Notes: generated from the sequence alone by a model not told the origin. Shown: positions 1 to 12,170, counted from the stretch's first letter. The stretch: DNA of 64,000 nucleotides from Lycorma delicatula (GCF_047948215.1 NC_134457.1:90544898-90608897); one strand, 5' to 3'. Translations and numbers: made by a program.

Positions 1-834
1 TAACCAAACGATTGTAGATGACCTGATATGAAACGAAAGGCATTTCCGAAAACGGTACTACCATTTTCAAGAATACCTGTACCTATTTTTTACTTAACCG
101 AGAAGGTTGAGATATATCAGGATGACAAGCCTACTGAATGAAATACACTAGTTATTCAGTCCTGTAAGTGATATTGACTGCAAGGAAAGAGTGTAAGTGC
201 TTTTACGAGCGTTGCTAGTTTCAGAGTGGTGAATATATTTTCATTTATTTATATATATTACTTTCTCCCATTATATTTAGATTTTGTTATACTGAAATAC
301 TATTACAGAAGTCTATGTTTAGTTAAAAGATATAAATTTTGTTTTGATGAGAATTTTAAAAAAGTAGTAGTTTATTTTTAAATTTAATTAAATTTTTAAC
401 ATTATACGAGTTGCTTTTTATAATATTTTTATAACTATAATTTTAATATTTTTTTGAATACTTTATGAATACCTTTATTATGTGCTACTATAACATTAAC
501 TAAAGAATTATCATATAGGATATCATTTTTTTGTGAGTTTTATAGTCTGTAAACCGTTGAAATTAAATCTGAATTATGAAAGTAAATATGTATTTAAAAA
601 TTCGTTATTTAATATATTAAATTTTAATAACCGAAATATCCTGGATAAACTAATTTTCATATGTTAAGTAACTTTTTACCATTTTATTAATAGACGTGAA
701 ACCAGAAGGTTACTTTAAAATTTTAAAATTTGTTTTGTTTGATTTAAAAAACTGACAAGTGATCATGCATTGAAACGCGTTTTTTTTTTTTAGCTAAAAA
801 ATCTCCCTTATATTTTATTGTCATACATTTTATG
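1..834. other. AT-rich sequence without recognised gene
   Basis: I see only AT-rich single-copy-looking DNA with scattered poly-T runs. No open frame over 60 codons, no transposon motif and no clear terminal inverted repeats were seen. Confidence 0.5.
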
Positions 835-992
835 TAGTCGGGGTCCAGGACCTCCAGTTGTTCATTATCCTCATGTCTAAGAGAATAATAATAATAATTA
901 AAACCTGTTCAATTTATAAAAACTATCAGTGTATTGTAATTTCTTCAGAGCTAGAGTTTGGCCAGGGCAGGACTCAAAACTTTAAGTGATTT
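835..992 (-). repeat. Two degraded tRNA-like SINE scraps
   Basis: On the minus strand the sequence near 838-860 reads like the region just upstream of and around a SINE B box (CTGGAGGTCCTGG followed by CCCCGAC), with the central GTTCGAATC lost. A second box near 957-990 reads GAGTCCTGCCCTGGCC on the minus strand, resembling a tRNA T-arm. The first resembles the fuller SINE copies at 11.8 and 46.2 kb. The identification is weak because no A box or tail is preserved. Confidence 0.33.
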
Positions 993-999
993 AAAGTAT

Positions 1000-2620
1000 G
1001 CCGAATAGTCGGCTCCCATCTTAGAAAATAGTATTTTGTACGGTTCTTAGCGTTAGCGTTACCCGACATACATTACGAAAATGTGACCGTACTTCGTCTA
1101 TCATTTCTTGTTTATTTTTGGTTTTTTAATTTTAATTTTATGTTTTTAGCCAAGTAACTGGAGTCAGGTTAAGACATTCTTTTCGCACACACAGAAACAA
1201 TGGCTAGCTCTGTGTTGATTATACAGAACATTCAGAAGGAGATAGATATGTTTTTTCCATGGTTAAAAAAAGAAAATATCCCACAGTTTCTTAGATCGAA
1301 CAAGGGAAATCGTCATAGAACTTTCCAGAGCACGATCATAAATACACAATTAATTATAAAATAAAAAATATATGTGATTAAATTTCATATTAATTATTTA
1401 AAAGATAAACACATGAGATTATGTTAATTTAAATACTGAAGATACCAAATATAAAAATAAATACAAAGAAATTGACAATTTGGAAGGCGTTCATGAAAAT
1501 TATTTCTACATATATTTCTTTGCAAGTTCAACGGGATGTAGAAAACTCAGGGGATTTAATTTCTTTTTTTAATTAATATTACATAAAAATTCATCGATAG
1601 AGTAATATTTTTTCTGTAAAATAAAATCGTCTAATTGTATTTTAAATAAATTGGTATTTCGGTAACTTATTAAAAATAACAACGGAAGCATAATAAGGTC
1701 GTAAGCCGAGAAATTTTTTTGACTTACACGAAAACAGTTCTCTTGTTTAGTATGGTAGTGGGGGATATTGTTATTTTTTAAGAATTAGTGACTTATTTTT
1801 TTTTTTTAACAAAATTACCACATTCATAAACATAAAAGGGGATAAGTTAAAATATTTAATTTTCTAATTATCAGTCATCATGATCATTATGAGAGCCAAA
1901 TAATGATCTGCTAACCCATTTTTGTATTTTAAAATTCGTACTGATCTTTTTAGAGATTTCCAAGAGATGCTATTATATTTTAAACAAATATAGGTAAATA
2001 CAATCAATATTTAACAATAATGGCAAGCTTAGTATTTTATTAAGATAACTTATATTGCGAATAAATTTTCAGTTTCTATATATTTGAAATTATCTTATAT
2101 TGTTTGTATGATTTTAAAAATAGTAGTAATAAAAGTAAAAATTAATTCTCTTTATTTATAAAAAAAAAAAAATACAACAAAAGTAAAGATAAATTTCATA
2201 TTTATATTTCAACATTTTTTTATTACATTTAAACTAACCAGAGTAGTTTAATTATCACAAAATGTAATGAAAGAAATAAAATTAATGAAACAAAATAGCA
2301 ACAAGGTAAAGTTAATTTTGATCAGGGTAGTTAATAACTAGTTTTATTTAATCTAAACTAACTATTTTTTAACGATTTATATTTCATACGTGGGAAAAAA
2401 TAAACCTTAAAACTAATAATTTTTTGTGCAGGAATTTAAATGTCAACTTGAACAAAAATAGTTTTAAATTAGGACCTATAAATTTCCTAAAAAGATAAAA
2501 TAAATTTACTAAAGTTCAATAAATTAACTGTATTATATTTAGTATTTTTATTAAATAATTTCCTTTTAATACTATGAGGAATTTATATATATATATATAA
2601 AAAATTTTTTTCATTTTTAT
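1000..2620. other. AT-rich sequence without recognised gene
   Basis: Very AT-rich, with poly-A near 2160 and a short (TA)n run near 2586. No coding or transposon signal was recognised. Confidence 0.5.
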
Positions 2621-2624
2621 AACA

Positions 2625-3830
2625 TTCTTTATTCTTAATTCTTTCTTGCCAGAATTTCTTCGACTGTTCTGATTTGATCTTTTTATCTTCTTCAGTCCAT
2701 TTCATACAACTGGGCTTTTTCTGTTCCATAAAGTATGTTCAAATTTAATAAGAACTTTCAAAATTCATCTCTGAGAAAATTTCCAGAGTTAAATTTTTGC
2801 ATTTCAGTTTTCATTTGTTTGATGTAACCTTTATGGTTTTTGTATTTCCAAATTTTATAAAAGATTTGTTTGTTTAATCTAGATTCTTCATCCTCATCAT
2901 ATCTCTTAAGAAATCTTAATCTTCGTTTTCTACAATCTGATGCTATTGTATTGATATTTTGATAAATTTCTTTATTTGAACTTAATTTGTAAGTATTTTG
3001 GTCCTTTTTATGTCCGTATATTTTTCTGAGGCCTCTCCTTTCTAATTTTGATATATATATATTTTTTTAATTGTTAAAGTAAAATGTTTTTATACATTAC
3101 TGAAGGGTAGGTCTAATTATTATATTGTAATGTCTAATTTTGGTAATGAAGGATACATTTTTTTTTTTGTTAAAAACATTTTTATTTAAAAATGTTCGTT
3201 TTTCTAATTTTTCCCTTTTACTTTGTAAGGAATTTTTGTCCATTCCGTTATTGTTGATTATTTCTTATAAATATGTAAAGGTTTCAATTGTTCTTCGTTT
3301 CCAAATTTGGTTTGGATTATTTTCTTGTCAAAATTTTTATTGTTTGCCATGTTAGTTTTGGTAAAGTATATTTGTAAATCAACCTGTATTAGGTTTAATT
3401 TTATGATCTTCAATTTGGACAATTGGATCTAATTCTGATCCCGATAGTAAAGCTAAATCATCAATAAATGCTAAAAATTTAACTGTTTAAGTCCCCCCTT
3501 TTTTTGGCGCCCCCATATTTCTTTGTTATTCTTCTCCTTAAAGGTTTTCATAATTTTATCTAATTCAGAAGTTTGGGTGATAGACCAATCCCTGTCTTAA
3601 TCCCGTCGTGATTTGAAATGGTTTTTTGATTTCACCTCGGAGTTTAACTTTGGAGAGGGTTATCAGTAAGAGTAAGTTTTAAAACATTAACTGTCTTTCG
3701 ATCAACTCATATTTTTTAAACGTTTAATAAATGTTTTTCTATCCATAGAAAAAAACACTATTTATAGAGTCATATACTTTTTGAAAATCTGTAATTGAAA
3801 TAGATATTGGTTTGTCGGTTTATTACATTT
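2625..3830 (-). pseudogene. Non-LTR (LINE) ORF2 reverse-transcriptase pseudogene
   Basis: Reading the minus strand from about 3830 downward across several frames gives reverse-transcriptase blocks in the correct order. First comes a DFQKVYDSIN block (usual form DFKKAYDSIN), then LTDNPLQS and the equivalent of GEI-KPFEI-TGLRQG near 3610, with GLSP following. The catalytic FADD box appears as LAFIDDLALLSGSELD near 3450. After it come RKIYGHKKDQNTYKLSSNKE near 3030 and a tail reading CMKWTEEDKKIKSEQSKKFW near 2660. The frame is broken by many stops and indels, so no functional enzyme is possible. No endonuclease domain or 5' end was found, as expected for a truncated insertion. The clade is uncertain; the tail (WTEE-K) resembles a LINE group common in insects. 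Confidence 0.8.
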
Positions 3831-3834
3831 GATT

Positions 3835-4232
3835 TTTATATATTTATATTTTTTTATTAAATAGGTTTGTTTAAAATATGTCATTAACCAGATTTAATTT
3901 TACTTTATAGTGTACTTAAACATTTGATTCGAACGATTTTTAATTCTTTCAGATTAAAAGATAAATAAATCGATCTAAAAAGGGTAAATGCCCAATAAAA
4001 CTTACAAAATAGTTTACTAGTTTTAAAAATAATTTGTGAAATCATTACTTACAAAAAGAAATAATAATAAAAGAGTAAAATTATTTTTTATATTTTTCTG
4101 GAGATTAAAAACGAACGAAATTAAAGACGAGGAAGGGAAAAAGAAAAAAAGACAAAGTTCTCATTTCTCAAATGGAAGAAAAAGAGAGGAGATACGTGCA
4201 GAATCTGTTGGTTGATAAAGTACATCATACAC

Positions 4233-4282
<50 letters not shown>

Positions 4283-5160
4283 GTAATTGAAGTTGGAGGC
4301 TGTAAGAGATATATTGAATTTAAGAGATTTGGACAGAATATGATGTTATAGAATAGAAAATTGCATCTCAAATGACAGATGACAAAATGTATAACTGATC
4401 AACAAAAATTTAAAAATAAAAAAAAATCTTTAATAAATTCTAAAGATTTCAGGAAAAATAAATGTACAGAAATCAGAACGTATGTAAAAAAAGTTTTCAA
4501 TTACAATGTTTCAATAAAATTGCTTTATTTTTATGTTAAAATATTTGATAAAAAAAAAGAATAAATGATTACCTTGAAAGAACATAAAATGAAATGTTCT
4601 TTAAATTATTAATGGAATTCAAATCAGGCACAACCTATTGTATTAAGATTTGATAATGTAATGTAAGAGGAGGTACGACCAATAATAATAAAGAAAGGTG
4701 ATTGGAGTTGAACTCGAAGTTAATTTTTGCAACAGTCTAATGTCTTTTTTGTCGATAAAGATTTTCAAATTGTATTATAAATATGTGCAATCAAATATTC
4801 AATAAGGTAAAATTGTCTACGTAAATATAAATATAAAAAATAAATCATAATTTTAACTTAGAAATGAAATATTGTACCGTATTCACAATACAATTACAAC
4901 AACCTCACAAGTTGTATGCACAATACAATCTTTCGTCGTACAAGCTTATACATGTTTAATAATCAGAATAGTTAATGAACAATTACTTTAAAAAGATATC
5001 CGAGTATGATGTGTGTTATAATAATTACTTAGCATGACATTGCAAATATACAACTGCTTTAATGAAATTCATCATTAGCTCATATTATTTGTAGACACAG
5101 AAAAAAATCTAAATTGAAATGAACTCAAAAGAAAGAGAAGATAAATTTAATTTGATTACG
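3835..5160. other. AT-rich interval with (AT)n microsatellite
   Basis: This holds no recognised gene. An (AT)n tract of about 42 bp lies at 4237-4278, preceded by a purine-rich stretch (4080-4200). The 61-codon open frame at 4379-4564 is lysine/asparagine-rich and looks like chance. Confidence 0.55.
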
Positions 5161-5339
5161 TACGAGAGCAGTTCGAAAAGTACTCCGCCTGATAAAAAAA
5201 AAAAACTACGAAAAGAGCATTTCTTTTTGGTTAGATGTGGGGGTTTAGCCTGAATAGCGCACCCAGCACCTTTTAATGTTTTTTACATTTTTTAACGCAG
5301 CTACTTTGTAGCTTAATAATTTAGACTAACACTAACGAT

Positions 5340-6069
5340 TTTAAAACTTTTTATACCCTCAACATAATGAAATTTGTCCAAACCTGGAAAATTAGCGGTT
5401 GTTTAAACTTTGACTTCATTATTTGACGTGAGTCTTCGACCAGCAAACTATTTCTTCTGATTTGAGAAAAAGAAGTAATCGCTGGGAGCCAAATTCAGCG
5501 AATACGATGCAAGTGGAAGCAATTTGAAGCGTAGGTCACGAAGTTTTGCAGCAACAACTCGAAATGAGTGAACAGGCGCATTTATTTTTGGACAGGTGCG
5601 AGCGTTTAGCCTGAGTAGCACCCTTTAAAGGATTCTGGAGCATAACCCTCGTATTACGATCCAGTAGTGAAGCATAATACCTCTGGGATGGTCCTGTCTT
5701 TTATCCAGGCAGTCTAAGAGCACTACATGACTAGAATCCCAAAAATAAACTGTAGTCATGAGTTTTCCTGCTGATGAAATTTTTTTCGCTTTCTTTGGAG
5801 TACTTTCTCCTGCTCCCACCTACTGTTCGGATTGTTGTTCGGTCTCTGGCATGTAATGATGAATCACTACTGTTGTAAAATGTCGTCGAAACTCAGCGGA
5901 ATCGCGTTTAAATAACTTTAAACACTCTTGAGAAATGTTGAGTCAGATATGTCTTTGATCGTTTACTAAAAATCACGGCATCCATTTAGTGGAAAGATTT
6001 TTCATAGGAAATCATTATGTAAAATGTAGTTGACATGGTGGTACATGCCAGCAAGATCGCTTATTTTCA
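5340..6069 (-). pseudogene. Mariner transposase, middle and C-terminal part (pseudogene)
   Basis: On the minus strand the order is: KISDLAGMYHHVNYILHNDF (6065-6005, end of the DNA-binding domain), MKNLSTKWMP (about 6010-5980), LNISQECLKLFKRDSAEF, and HYMPETEQQSEQ near 5850-5820. Then come GAGESTPKKAKKISSAGK and VYFWDSSHVVLLDCL, which cover the second catalytic-region strand. After that NAPVHSFRVVAAKLRDL (5590-5520), LLPLASYSLNLAPSDYFFF (5520-5460) and FAGLDKFHYVEGI-like sequence near 5370 complete the gene. These match mariner transposases of about 345 residues with a DD34D centre. The expected first catalytic Asp (DETW before HHY) is replaced by TTVVIHHY and the second sits in a scrambled stretch. 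Stops and frameshifts make it non-functional. Confidence 0.85.
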
Positions 6070-6077
6070 GTCAGTAG

Positions 6078-6969
6078 CAGTGGTGGCTCGTGTATAGGTA
6101 CTGTGGAACTGCAGCACCCCCTATTTCCACTTGATATTATCGATAACATTTAACATAATGAGTCCTTTTTTCTTTAATTCTTTCTTTAAACTTGTTCAAC
6201 ATATAATCCTTAAGCTTAATATCAATAGCTATACCCCAGTTTACGAAAAAGATACAAAAATCTTTGTATGGAACTGTGCGCTTCACAGTTCGAGCGGCGT
6301 GGTGTTTGACTGTTGTGCGCATGCGCACATAGGAAGCTGCAAGCGAGGCTGCGAGTGAGAGATAGCAATGTCGCTCCCGCATTTCCGACCCTGGCGTGCT
6401 GGTGGAAGGTAGTTTTTTTTTTACTCCGCGTGTGTATGGAACGTTCCTTGTTCGTTCCATTTTCTAGTTTAGTCGGTGGAAGGAATATGAAAGAGGTTTA
6501 ATTGTTTTACAGTAGTGATCAGAAGATGGAGGAAAGCAAGGACTCTTTGTCAAATCTGTCCAAAAACACACTGGATGAGAAGATAATTAGTAAAAACTAA
6601 GTACGTATTTATTTCTGTACCATAGAAATTTAAATTAAGCACCAGTGGATTATAGTGTTTTTAAACGGACATTTTATTAAGCTATTTAATAATACTAAAA
6701 AATATCATCTTTATTGACAATTTATTATTAATTCGGTTAAACCGAATACGGTTCTTAAGCACAGAGTGCTAATAAAAACCATGGACCATATTCTTGAATA
6801 CGACAAGTGTAAAATTATATTATTATCCTGCTTCCAGTTATTCTATTTAATTCATTTTTTCGGTTTTTTCATTTTACAGAAAACTTTAACCATTGCCTTA
6901 AAAAGGCCCACAAAAACTTTTTTTGGAGCAGCAGCACCACCACTAATTTTAGCTACGAACCGCCACTGG
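6078..6969. mobile_element. Non-autonomous hAT-like element inserted in the mariner
   Basis: The left terminus is CAGTGGTGGCTCGT (6078-6091) and the reverse complement of the right terminus is CAGTGGCGGTTCGT, 12 of 14 bases alike. Just inside, both ends carry a GCAGCACC-type block. The element is flanked by GTCAGTAG at 6070-6077 and 6970-6977, an 8-bp target duplication typical of hAT elements, with one extra G at the right junction. The interior (892 bp in total) has open frames of 60-120 codons on both strands, but none shows a BED finger or hAT dimerisation motif. I therefore call it non-autonomous; the superfamily assignment rests on TSD length and the CAG terminus. Confidence 0.82.
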
Positions 6970-7260
6970 GTCAGTAGTCATTTATTACAGCATTGTGGTT
7001 TTTTTAACGAATTCGACAGTCGTAGAGGTTTTTGGGCGTCCCGAGCATACATTAAATCAACCACGTTTAAATTCAGTAACCGCTTACTTAATTTACACGT
7101 GAAAAAGGAAATTTCTTGGCGTCTTAAACAGTAAACTTTTAACTTATAGACGAAAATCCCTGACAGAAAAACCATAGATCTCCAGATTGTGCGTAAAGTT
7201 AACGCGCCACTTTGTAAAGGTTTTTACCAAGCCTATAAAAATAAAAACCAAGGCCCACTA
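6970..7260 (-). pseudogene. Mariner transposase, N-terminal part (pseudogene)
   Basis: The minus strand reads SGRPKTSTTVEFVKK at about 7050-7000, the usual linker after the first helix-turn-helix of mariner transposases. It continues as VINDY-LK up to the hAT insertion point. Removing the insertion and one copy of GTCAGTAG joins this directly to KISDLAGMYHHVNYILHND on the other side, as in intact relatives. Upstream of SGRP the frame is degraded and only faint similarity remains; the start codon and terminal repeat were not located. Confidence 0.75.
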
Positions 7261-7439
7261 GGGGTTATAAAACCAATTAAAGTATAAAAGAAAAAAAATA
7301 TACCATAGCACAAATAAATGAATGATAATTTTTAAAAACGTTTATGATAATTAATTTTGAAGTAAACATATACAAAATAAACACTGTTGATTGAATGTAT
7401 TTGTGTCAATTGATTATAAATTAAAATAGTTATTTTTTA

Positions 7440-8165
7440 CTTTACTGTCTAAATAGAAGGGAAAGTATTGTAATCGGTCCGATTTGGGCATATGCGGTTT
7501 TCATCGGATCTTGACGTTTTGCCCCCTAAGGATCCCAAAAAAAACTGAATGGAAATATTCCGGAAGTTAATTTCCGTATATAAGCGTGCAGGGTGTTGAC
7601 CTCTAAATCATCTTTTATCTCCAGAACTACTGAATCGATTTTGACCAAACCTGGTTAGATTACTTCGATATATTGATTCCATTAAATTTTCAACTTAAAA
7701 GGCCAAGAGGGTGAGGTTATAGAACAAGGTCACCTTCAGTATCTCGAGATTTCACCGAATTATGGTCATACTTTTCTTAGGAACATTTGTTAACAATTAA
7801 GAAATAATAATACTTGCAAAAAGAATTTTTGTAAAATCGCACTCCCGCTCCAAAACATGTTGTTGTAGTCGCTTACTATGTTGTGAAGTCACAGGTGGGT
7901 GATAGAATTAAATAGATTAATAATATTTAAACAGTAAAAAACATAACTGGATCTATCTGGTTGAGTCTCGAACTTGATCGCCCGGTTGACTCGGTATCTG
8001 ATGCGTTAAGCCTCGCGGCTACATCAATCTGCCGATAGTAAAAGTGAAATTTTTTCTATGTAAGTAGTGAAATTACATTAGTTTATTTAGTGCCGACCGT
8101 TGCCGCTAGTACCGCCACACCCGCGTAAATTAAATACGGTATGCGCGCGCGCGTGCGCTTTAATT
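7440..8165. repeat. Unclassified interspersed repeat with tRNA-like box
   Basis: The stretch 7455-7780 has mixed composition unlike its AT-rich surroundings, and a phrase AACTACTGAATCGATTTTGA (7625-7644) that recurs in altered form in other repeats of this window. At 7962-8036 the minus strand shows a tRNA-like pair of boxes: TAGCCGCGAGGCTTAACGC followed by AGTTCGAGACTCAA about 35 bases on. That arrangement suggests a tRNA-derived SINE head. No copy elsewhere in the window defines the ends, so the boundaries are guesses. Confidence 0.45.
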
Positions 8166-10860
8166 AGAATCACTGAATTAAATAAACGAAAAAAAAATTA
8201 TATTTAAATAAAATGATAAATATTTTAAATTGTGTGTGTAAGTCGTGCATCAGAAACAACCCACAGTTGTAGGACTTTCCCGGAACGCGGCTAACAGCTT
8301 TTTTGTACGATATTTTTCATCATTTTTCGCTGAATTTTTGTTATCTGAAAGAGTTTGGCATTCTTTTATTTTTATGGTACTATGTAATTTTTTGTTTCAA
8401 AAACTCTATTACAGTTATCAGTTTCAGTTGATGTATGAATAAAAATACAGTTTCCATTATGAAAATTCATAATAAATGAGTACAGTATTAGCATGAATTA
8501 GATCTATTCAAATCTACAAGTAAAGTAACTTTCTAATTATATCTTATCTGAGAAAAACACTAATAAAAAGACTTGACATCCTCTCACCAAAAGTTCAGAA
8601 CGAAACATATACCAAAACTTCTTGCATTGTATCAATAGCCAAAATTATATAATTTTTGTATTTCTTGTGGGTGGAATTTAATTAAAAGATATCAAGTGTT
8701 AGTTGATAAATTATATAATTTAATTTCGTTCAATTATTAAAGATTTTTAATAATATCTTCTAAATTAAATTATTGTCTAATTTTTATCATCAAAACAACT
8801 GTACATGCAATCATCCTTAAATAATAAACCTCCATGAAATCAAAAAATAAAAAAATTGGTTAAAACTATCAATTATACGATAAAAATATTGATAAATTAT
8901 TTGTTAATTAATTTCACGTTTTAACACATTTTAAAAACTAACATTGATAAATTTGAAATATATTTTAGTAATTATAGAATAAAGAAAAATATATTTAAAA
9001 GTTAAGCAACTAAGTCAAGAGATATAATTTTTAAAGAAGCGAATGAAAACCAGTTTTAAATAACAACAACACTGAATCGGTTGTTGGTCAGTTATTTTCA
9101 CTGTAGTTGTTGGCGAAGCTAACTGCACCTTTGGCCTACCTGCTTGCTTCTCAATGTGCCTTTCTTGTCAATGCCCTGAGGTGAGGCTGCAGCCCTTTTT
9201 TATCTTTAACCCATTTAAAAGAACAGTTTACAAAATATTAAATTGAAAATCTCAATATAGACTTTCATTTTTAAAATTATATATATTCTTTAACGGTTAT
9301 AGTTATTAGTAAAAAGGTAATTCGGATATAATGACTAAAATACTTTATACGGAAAAAACATGCAGAAAATTAATAAAATAATTATGTATTATTTCAATTT
9401 ACAAAAGTAAATGATTAATGAAAATGAGAACTATTTTTTATCATAATTTTATGAAAATAGATAAGCGATCTGAACGGTTGCATTTAGGGAAAATATCTAA
9501 GAATTCCTTTACTAATCTCGTTATTCTAGTGAATAAATGAAAAAAGAACAAAGTTGATAAAATAATTATTTATTTCAATGTATAAAAACAAGTGATTAAT
9601 TTAATGAACGGATATAATTTTTAATAAGAGATTTATGACTAGCAGAATTAACAGAGTAGGTAATTAATAAGTGAGATGGTATGCAAATGATAAAGACATA
9701 TGACAGAGGTAGTGTGATGAAAACGGAAAGGTATTTTATAAAAACTGCAAAATTTAATTCTAAAGTACTTTACATTTTATTGATGTTTTGAGAATTTTCT
9801 AATAAATCTATATATCGTGTTTATTTTAAAGTGTCCCATTACTGGGATTTCATAAACCAGAAAAATTACCAAGAATTTTAAATGATTTTTTTTCGATTTT
9901 TGAGAACGTTAAGATTCTACTGGTATTTTTGAAATCCACAGTCCACAGTCAACTTTTCATATCTGTAAATGGAAACTTCCAATGTTTTTATCATTTTTGA
10001 ATACAACACATAATTCTAGATTTTTTTTTGTTCTCGGATGTTTTACCCTAACTACAACCTATCAGAAACTTTTTGTTTTTATAAGTTGCAATGAAACATA
10101 ACTTGTCGATTTCACTAAATTAGTAATTGATATTCATAAATTGAAATAAAAGATGACTATTTTGTCAATATTATGTTTTTATCAGTGTTTTTTTTTTTTT
10201 AATTTCTTTACTAGAATAGCGAGATTAGTACAGAATTTACTATTAAGGCGAAAAACAAACATTTAAAAGATAATGGAAAAAATGAAATATTCTGAAAATA
10301 TAACTCCATTGAAACACTAACAGAAAAATAAAAATACAATACTGTGAGCTTAGGTTCAGCTTATAGGGTAAATATTGTCAATGGATGCAACCGGTGATGA
10401 GATGTAGTTCCTGAATGATTGAATTTTGGAGAAAATGGCCAAGAACAAAAACGATCTTAAAATTATGAAATTATTTTTATGTTATAAAAATTTAGTTTCA
10501 TTTTAAAGATAAATAAATTGTCCGTCATTTTGAAAAACCGGTGGAAATTATAAAGAAATGTCAAAAAATAATTTTAATGCGCTCAGAAATCTAGAAAAGT
10601 TTGCCACTTTTTGGTGTAATAAAAAGTTTTTCGTAGCTTTTTTATGTTTTTTGGATTCCAATAGTCTCACACTTAATTTAACACTGTATACATTAAATAA
10701 AATATAAAATAATTAAACAGTTTAAGCTTCGTACGTGGTTCTTCATTCTTCTGCTTTTTTAAAAATTTTAACTACTGTCTAGTAGTAAAATATTATGGTT
10801 ACACTAAAAATAAATCATCTTTGATTAAAAAAAAAATTATATAAATAAAAAAGTAAATGT
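8166..10860. other. AT-rich interval without recognised gene
   Basis: No open frame of note and no transposon motifs were seen. A slightly GC-richer patch at 9100-9200 resembles nothing I can name. Confidence 0.5.
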
Positions 10861-10864
10861 TCGT

Positions 10865-11240
10865 TTGTTAAAAATCTTAAATCTCCGAAAGTTCTACACC
10901 GATTGCTTTGAAATTTTGACGCAAAGTTGCATTCGAATACGCGCGTGTTTTTATATACCTACTATTTATATACCTAAGACGTCTCATCTGTGACAGGTAA
11001 AAACATGCTTTTTTTGAAAAACAGCGCTATACTACGTAAAAGCAACACACGCTATACTATATATTTTATGATTCAGTTTCAATGTTTCCGATATGTGACT
11101 CGATTTTCCGGGGAAATGATTCTTTTTATTGCCATACATAATATTCTGATGTGTATTGGACGTAACATATTCAATATTCAATATTACATTGTCTGTATAT
11201 AATGTTACTAAATTTTTCAAAAGCAAATTTTAGTTATATA
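10865..11240. repeat. Possible interspersed repeat (unclassified)
   Basis: The segment carries CTCCGAAAGTTCTACACCGA followed by TTGCTTTGAAATTTTG, a phrase type shared with other repeats here, and a GCGCGTG block absent from the neighbourhood. Open frames of 64-70 codons overlap on both strands and are not convincing genes. No second copy is present in the window. Confidence 0.3.
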
Positions 11241-11762
11241 GTTTGTGTAAAAAAACACTCAGATGCACCTGTTTAAGTTTACAAGATTAATTGTGAGACA
11301 GACAACACAGCCTTTATTTTATAAACTTTATTTCTTTAAAGATTAATCCAAAAAGATATCGAAAAACCATCCGAATTAAATAATCAGTTTCCAAAGCAAT
11401 ATTTTTTGTTCATCTTAAAATCGGTGGAAGTATTTTCGACCAAAATTGATATCTTCTACCAAAATTGGTGGTGTTCAGTCTTATGTACATAAGTGCCTTT
11501 ATTCTGAACCATCTAATATCACCATTAGAATCACCATTCGAATCTAATATCACCATTTATTGACAACACCATGTCAGCCGGAGCTGTGGACGAACAGCTG
11601 TGGAAAAAATTATTTACCATTTAGGGCAATTTTTTTTCTTTAAAAGTGCAATTCTAAAACTACTTTCCAATATAATTTCAAAGTTTATTTAAGCTCTTAT
11701 AATGTAACATCAGTTTATATATGCTCCAGAGAAAAAACTCCTGATCAATACATTCAATAGCT

Positions 11763-11880
11763 TTTTTTTTTAACTTTTCGGACCACCGTTTACATCAGAG
11801 ATGAGGTCAATGACAAGTAGTGTGTGAAAATACCATGCCTGACCGGGATTCAAACCCGGGACCTCCAGATAATAATGACT
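11763..11880 (-). mobile_element. 5'-truncated tRNA-derived SINE
   Basis: The minus strand reads CTGGAGGTCCCGGGTTTGAA then TCCCGGTCAGGCATGGTATT, a good pol III B box followed by a SINE body that ends in a short A-rich tail near 11763. The A-box half of the tRNA head is missing. The copies at 46.2 and 47.1 kb are relatives. Confidence 0.7.
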
Positions 11881-12029
11881 TCTTGGAACGCATTTAACAT
11901 ACGCATTTTGGAAAGGAGAAGTGTCAAACACTTGTAATTAGAAAGGCACCAAATCAGAATTGTAATATTCCAACGCCTCCAACTTGAACTGTTCAAGCTG
12001 GGCATTTGTAACATCTGCCATATGAGTTT

Positions 12030-12157
12030 TAGGTAGATATCATGAGAAAGCTACCTATTGTAATGGGTACCATGATTCGACTTAAGGAAAATTTCGACAT
12101 ATCTTCGTGTTTCACATCCCCGAGACCCCAAAAATTAAAGTACTGCAAATTTTGCTT
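12030..12157 (+). repeat. Fragment of repeat family shared with 40.23-40.36 kb
   Basis: The phrase CTACCTATTGTAATGGGTAC (12049-12068) and the following CATGATTCGACTT and TTTCACATCCC blocks recur in the same order at about 40251-40322. Two copies 28 kb apart in the same orientation show an interspersed repeat. It encodes nothing recognised. The SINE at 12171 inserted at its right edge. Confidence 0.75.
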
Positions 12158-12170
12158 AAGTAGGCTTATA

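Larger units (their letters stand above)
5162..7260 (-). mobile_element. Mariner-family DNA transposon, degenerate, split by a hAT insertion
   Basis: The left end (plus coordinates) begins TACGAGAGCAGTTCGAAAAG at 5161-5180, which looks like a mariner terminal repeat next to a TA. The matching right terminal repeat was not found near 7.3 kb, so that end is eroded or lost. The transposase pseudogene reads on the minus strand and its two parts lie on either side of a hAT-like insertion at 6078-6969. A short motif, GTTTAGCCTGA(A/G)TAGC, occurs twice inside the element (near 5247 and 5610), which suggests a local duplication. Confidence 0.8.

Noticed and set aside
6137..6460. 107-codon minus-strand frame as a gene in the hAT-like element
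   Set aside because: It overlaps plus-strand frames, has no hAT transposase motif and lies inside a TIR-bounded element too short to be autonomous.
7962..8036. Possible functional tRNA gene (minus strand)
   Set aside because: A- and B-box-like sequences exist, but I could not form a complete cloverleaf with acceptor pairing, so a SINE head is more likely.
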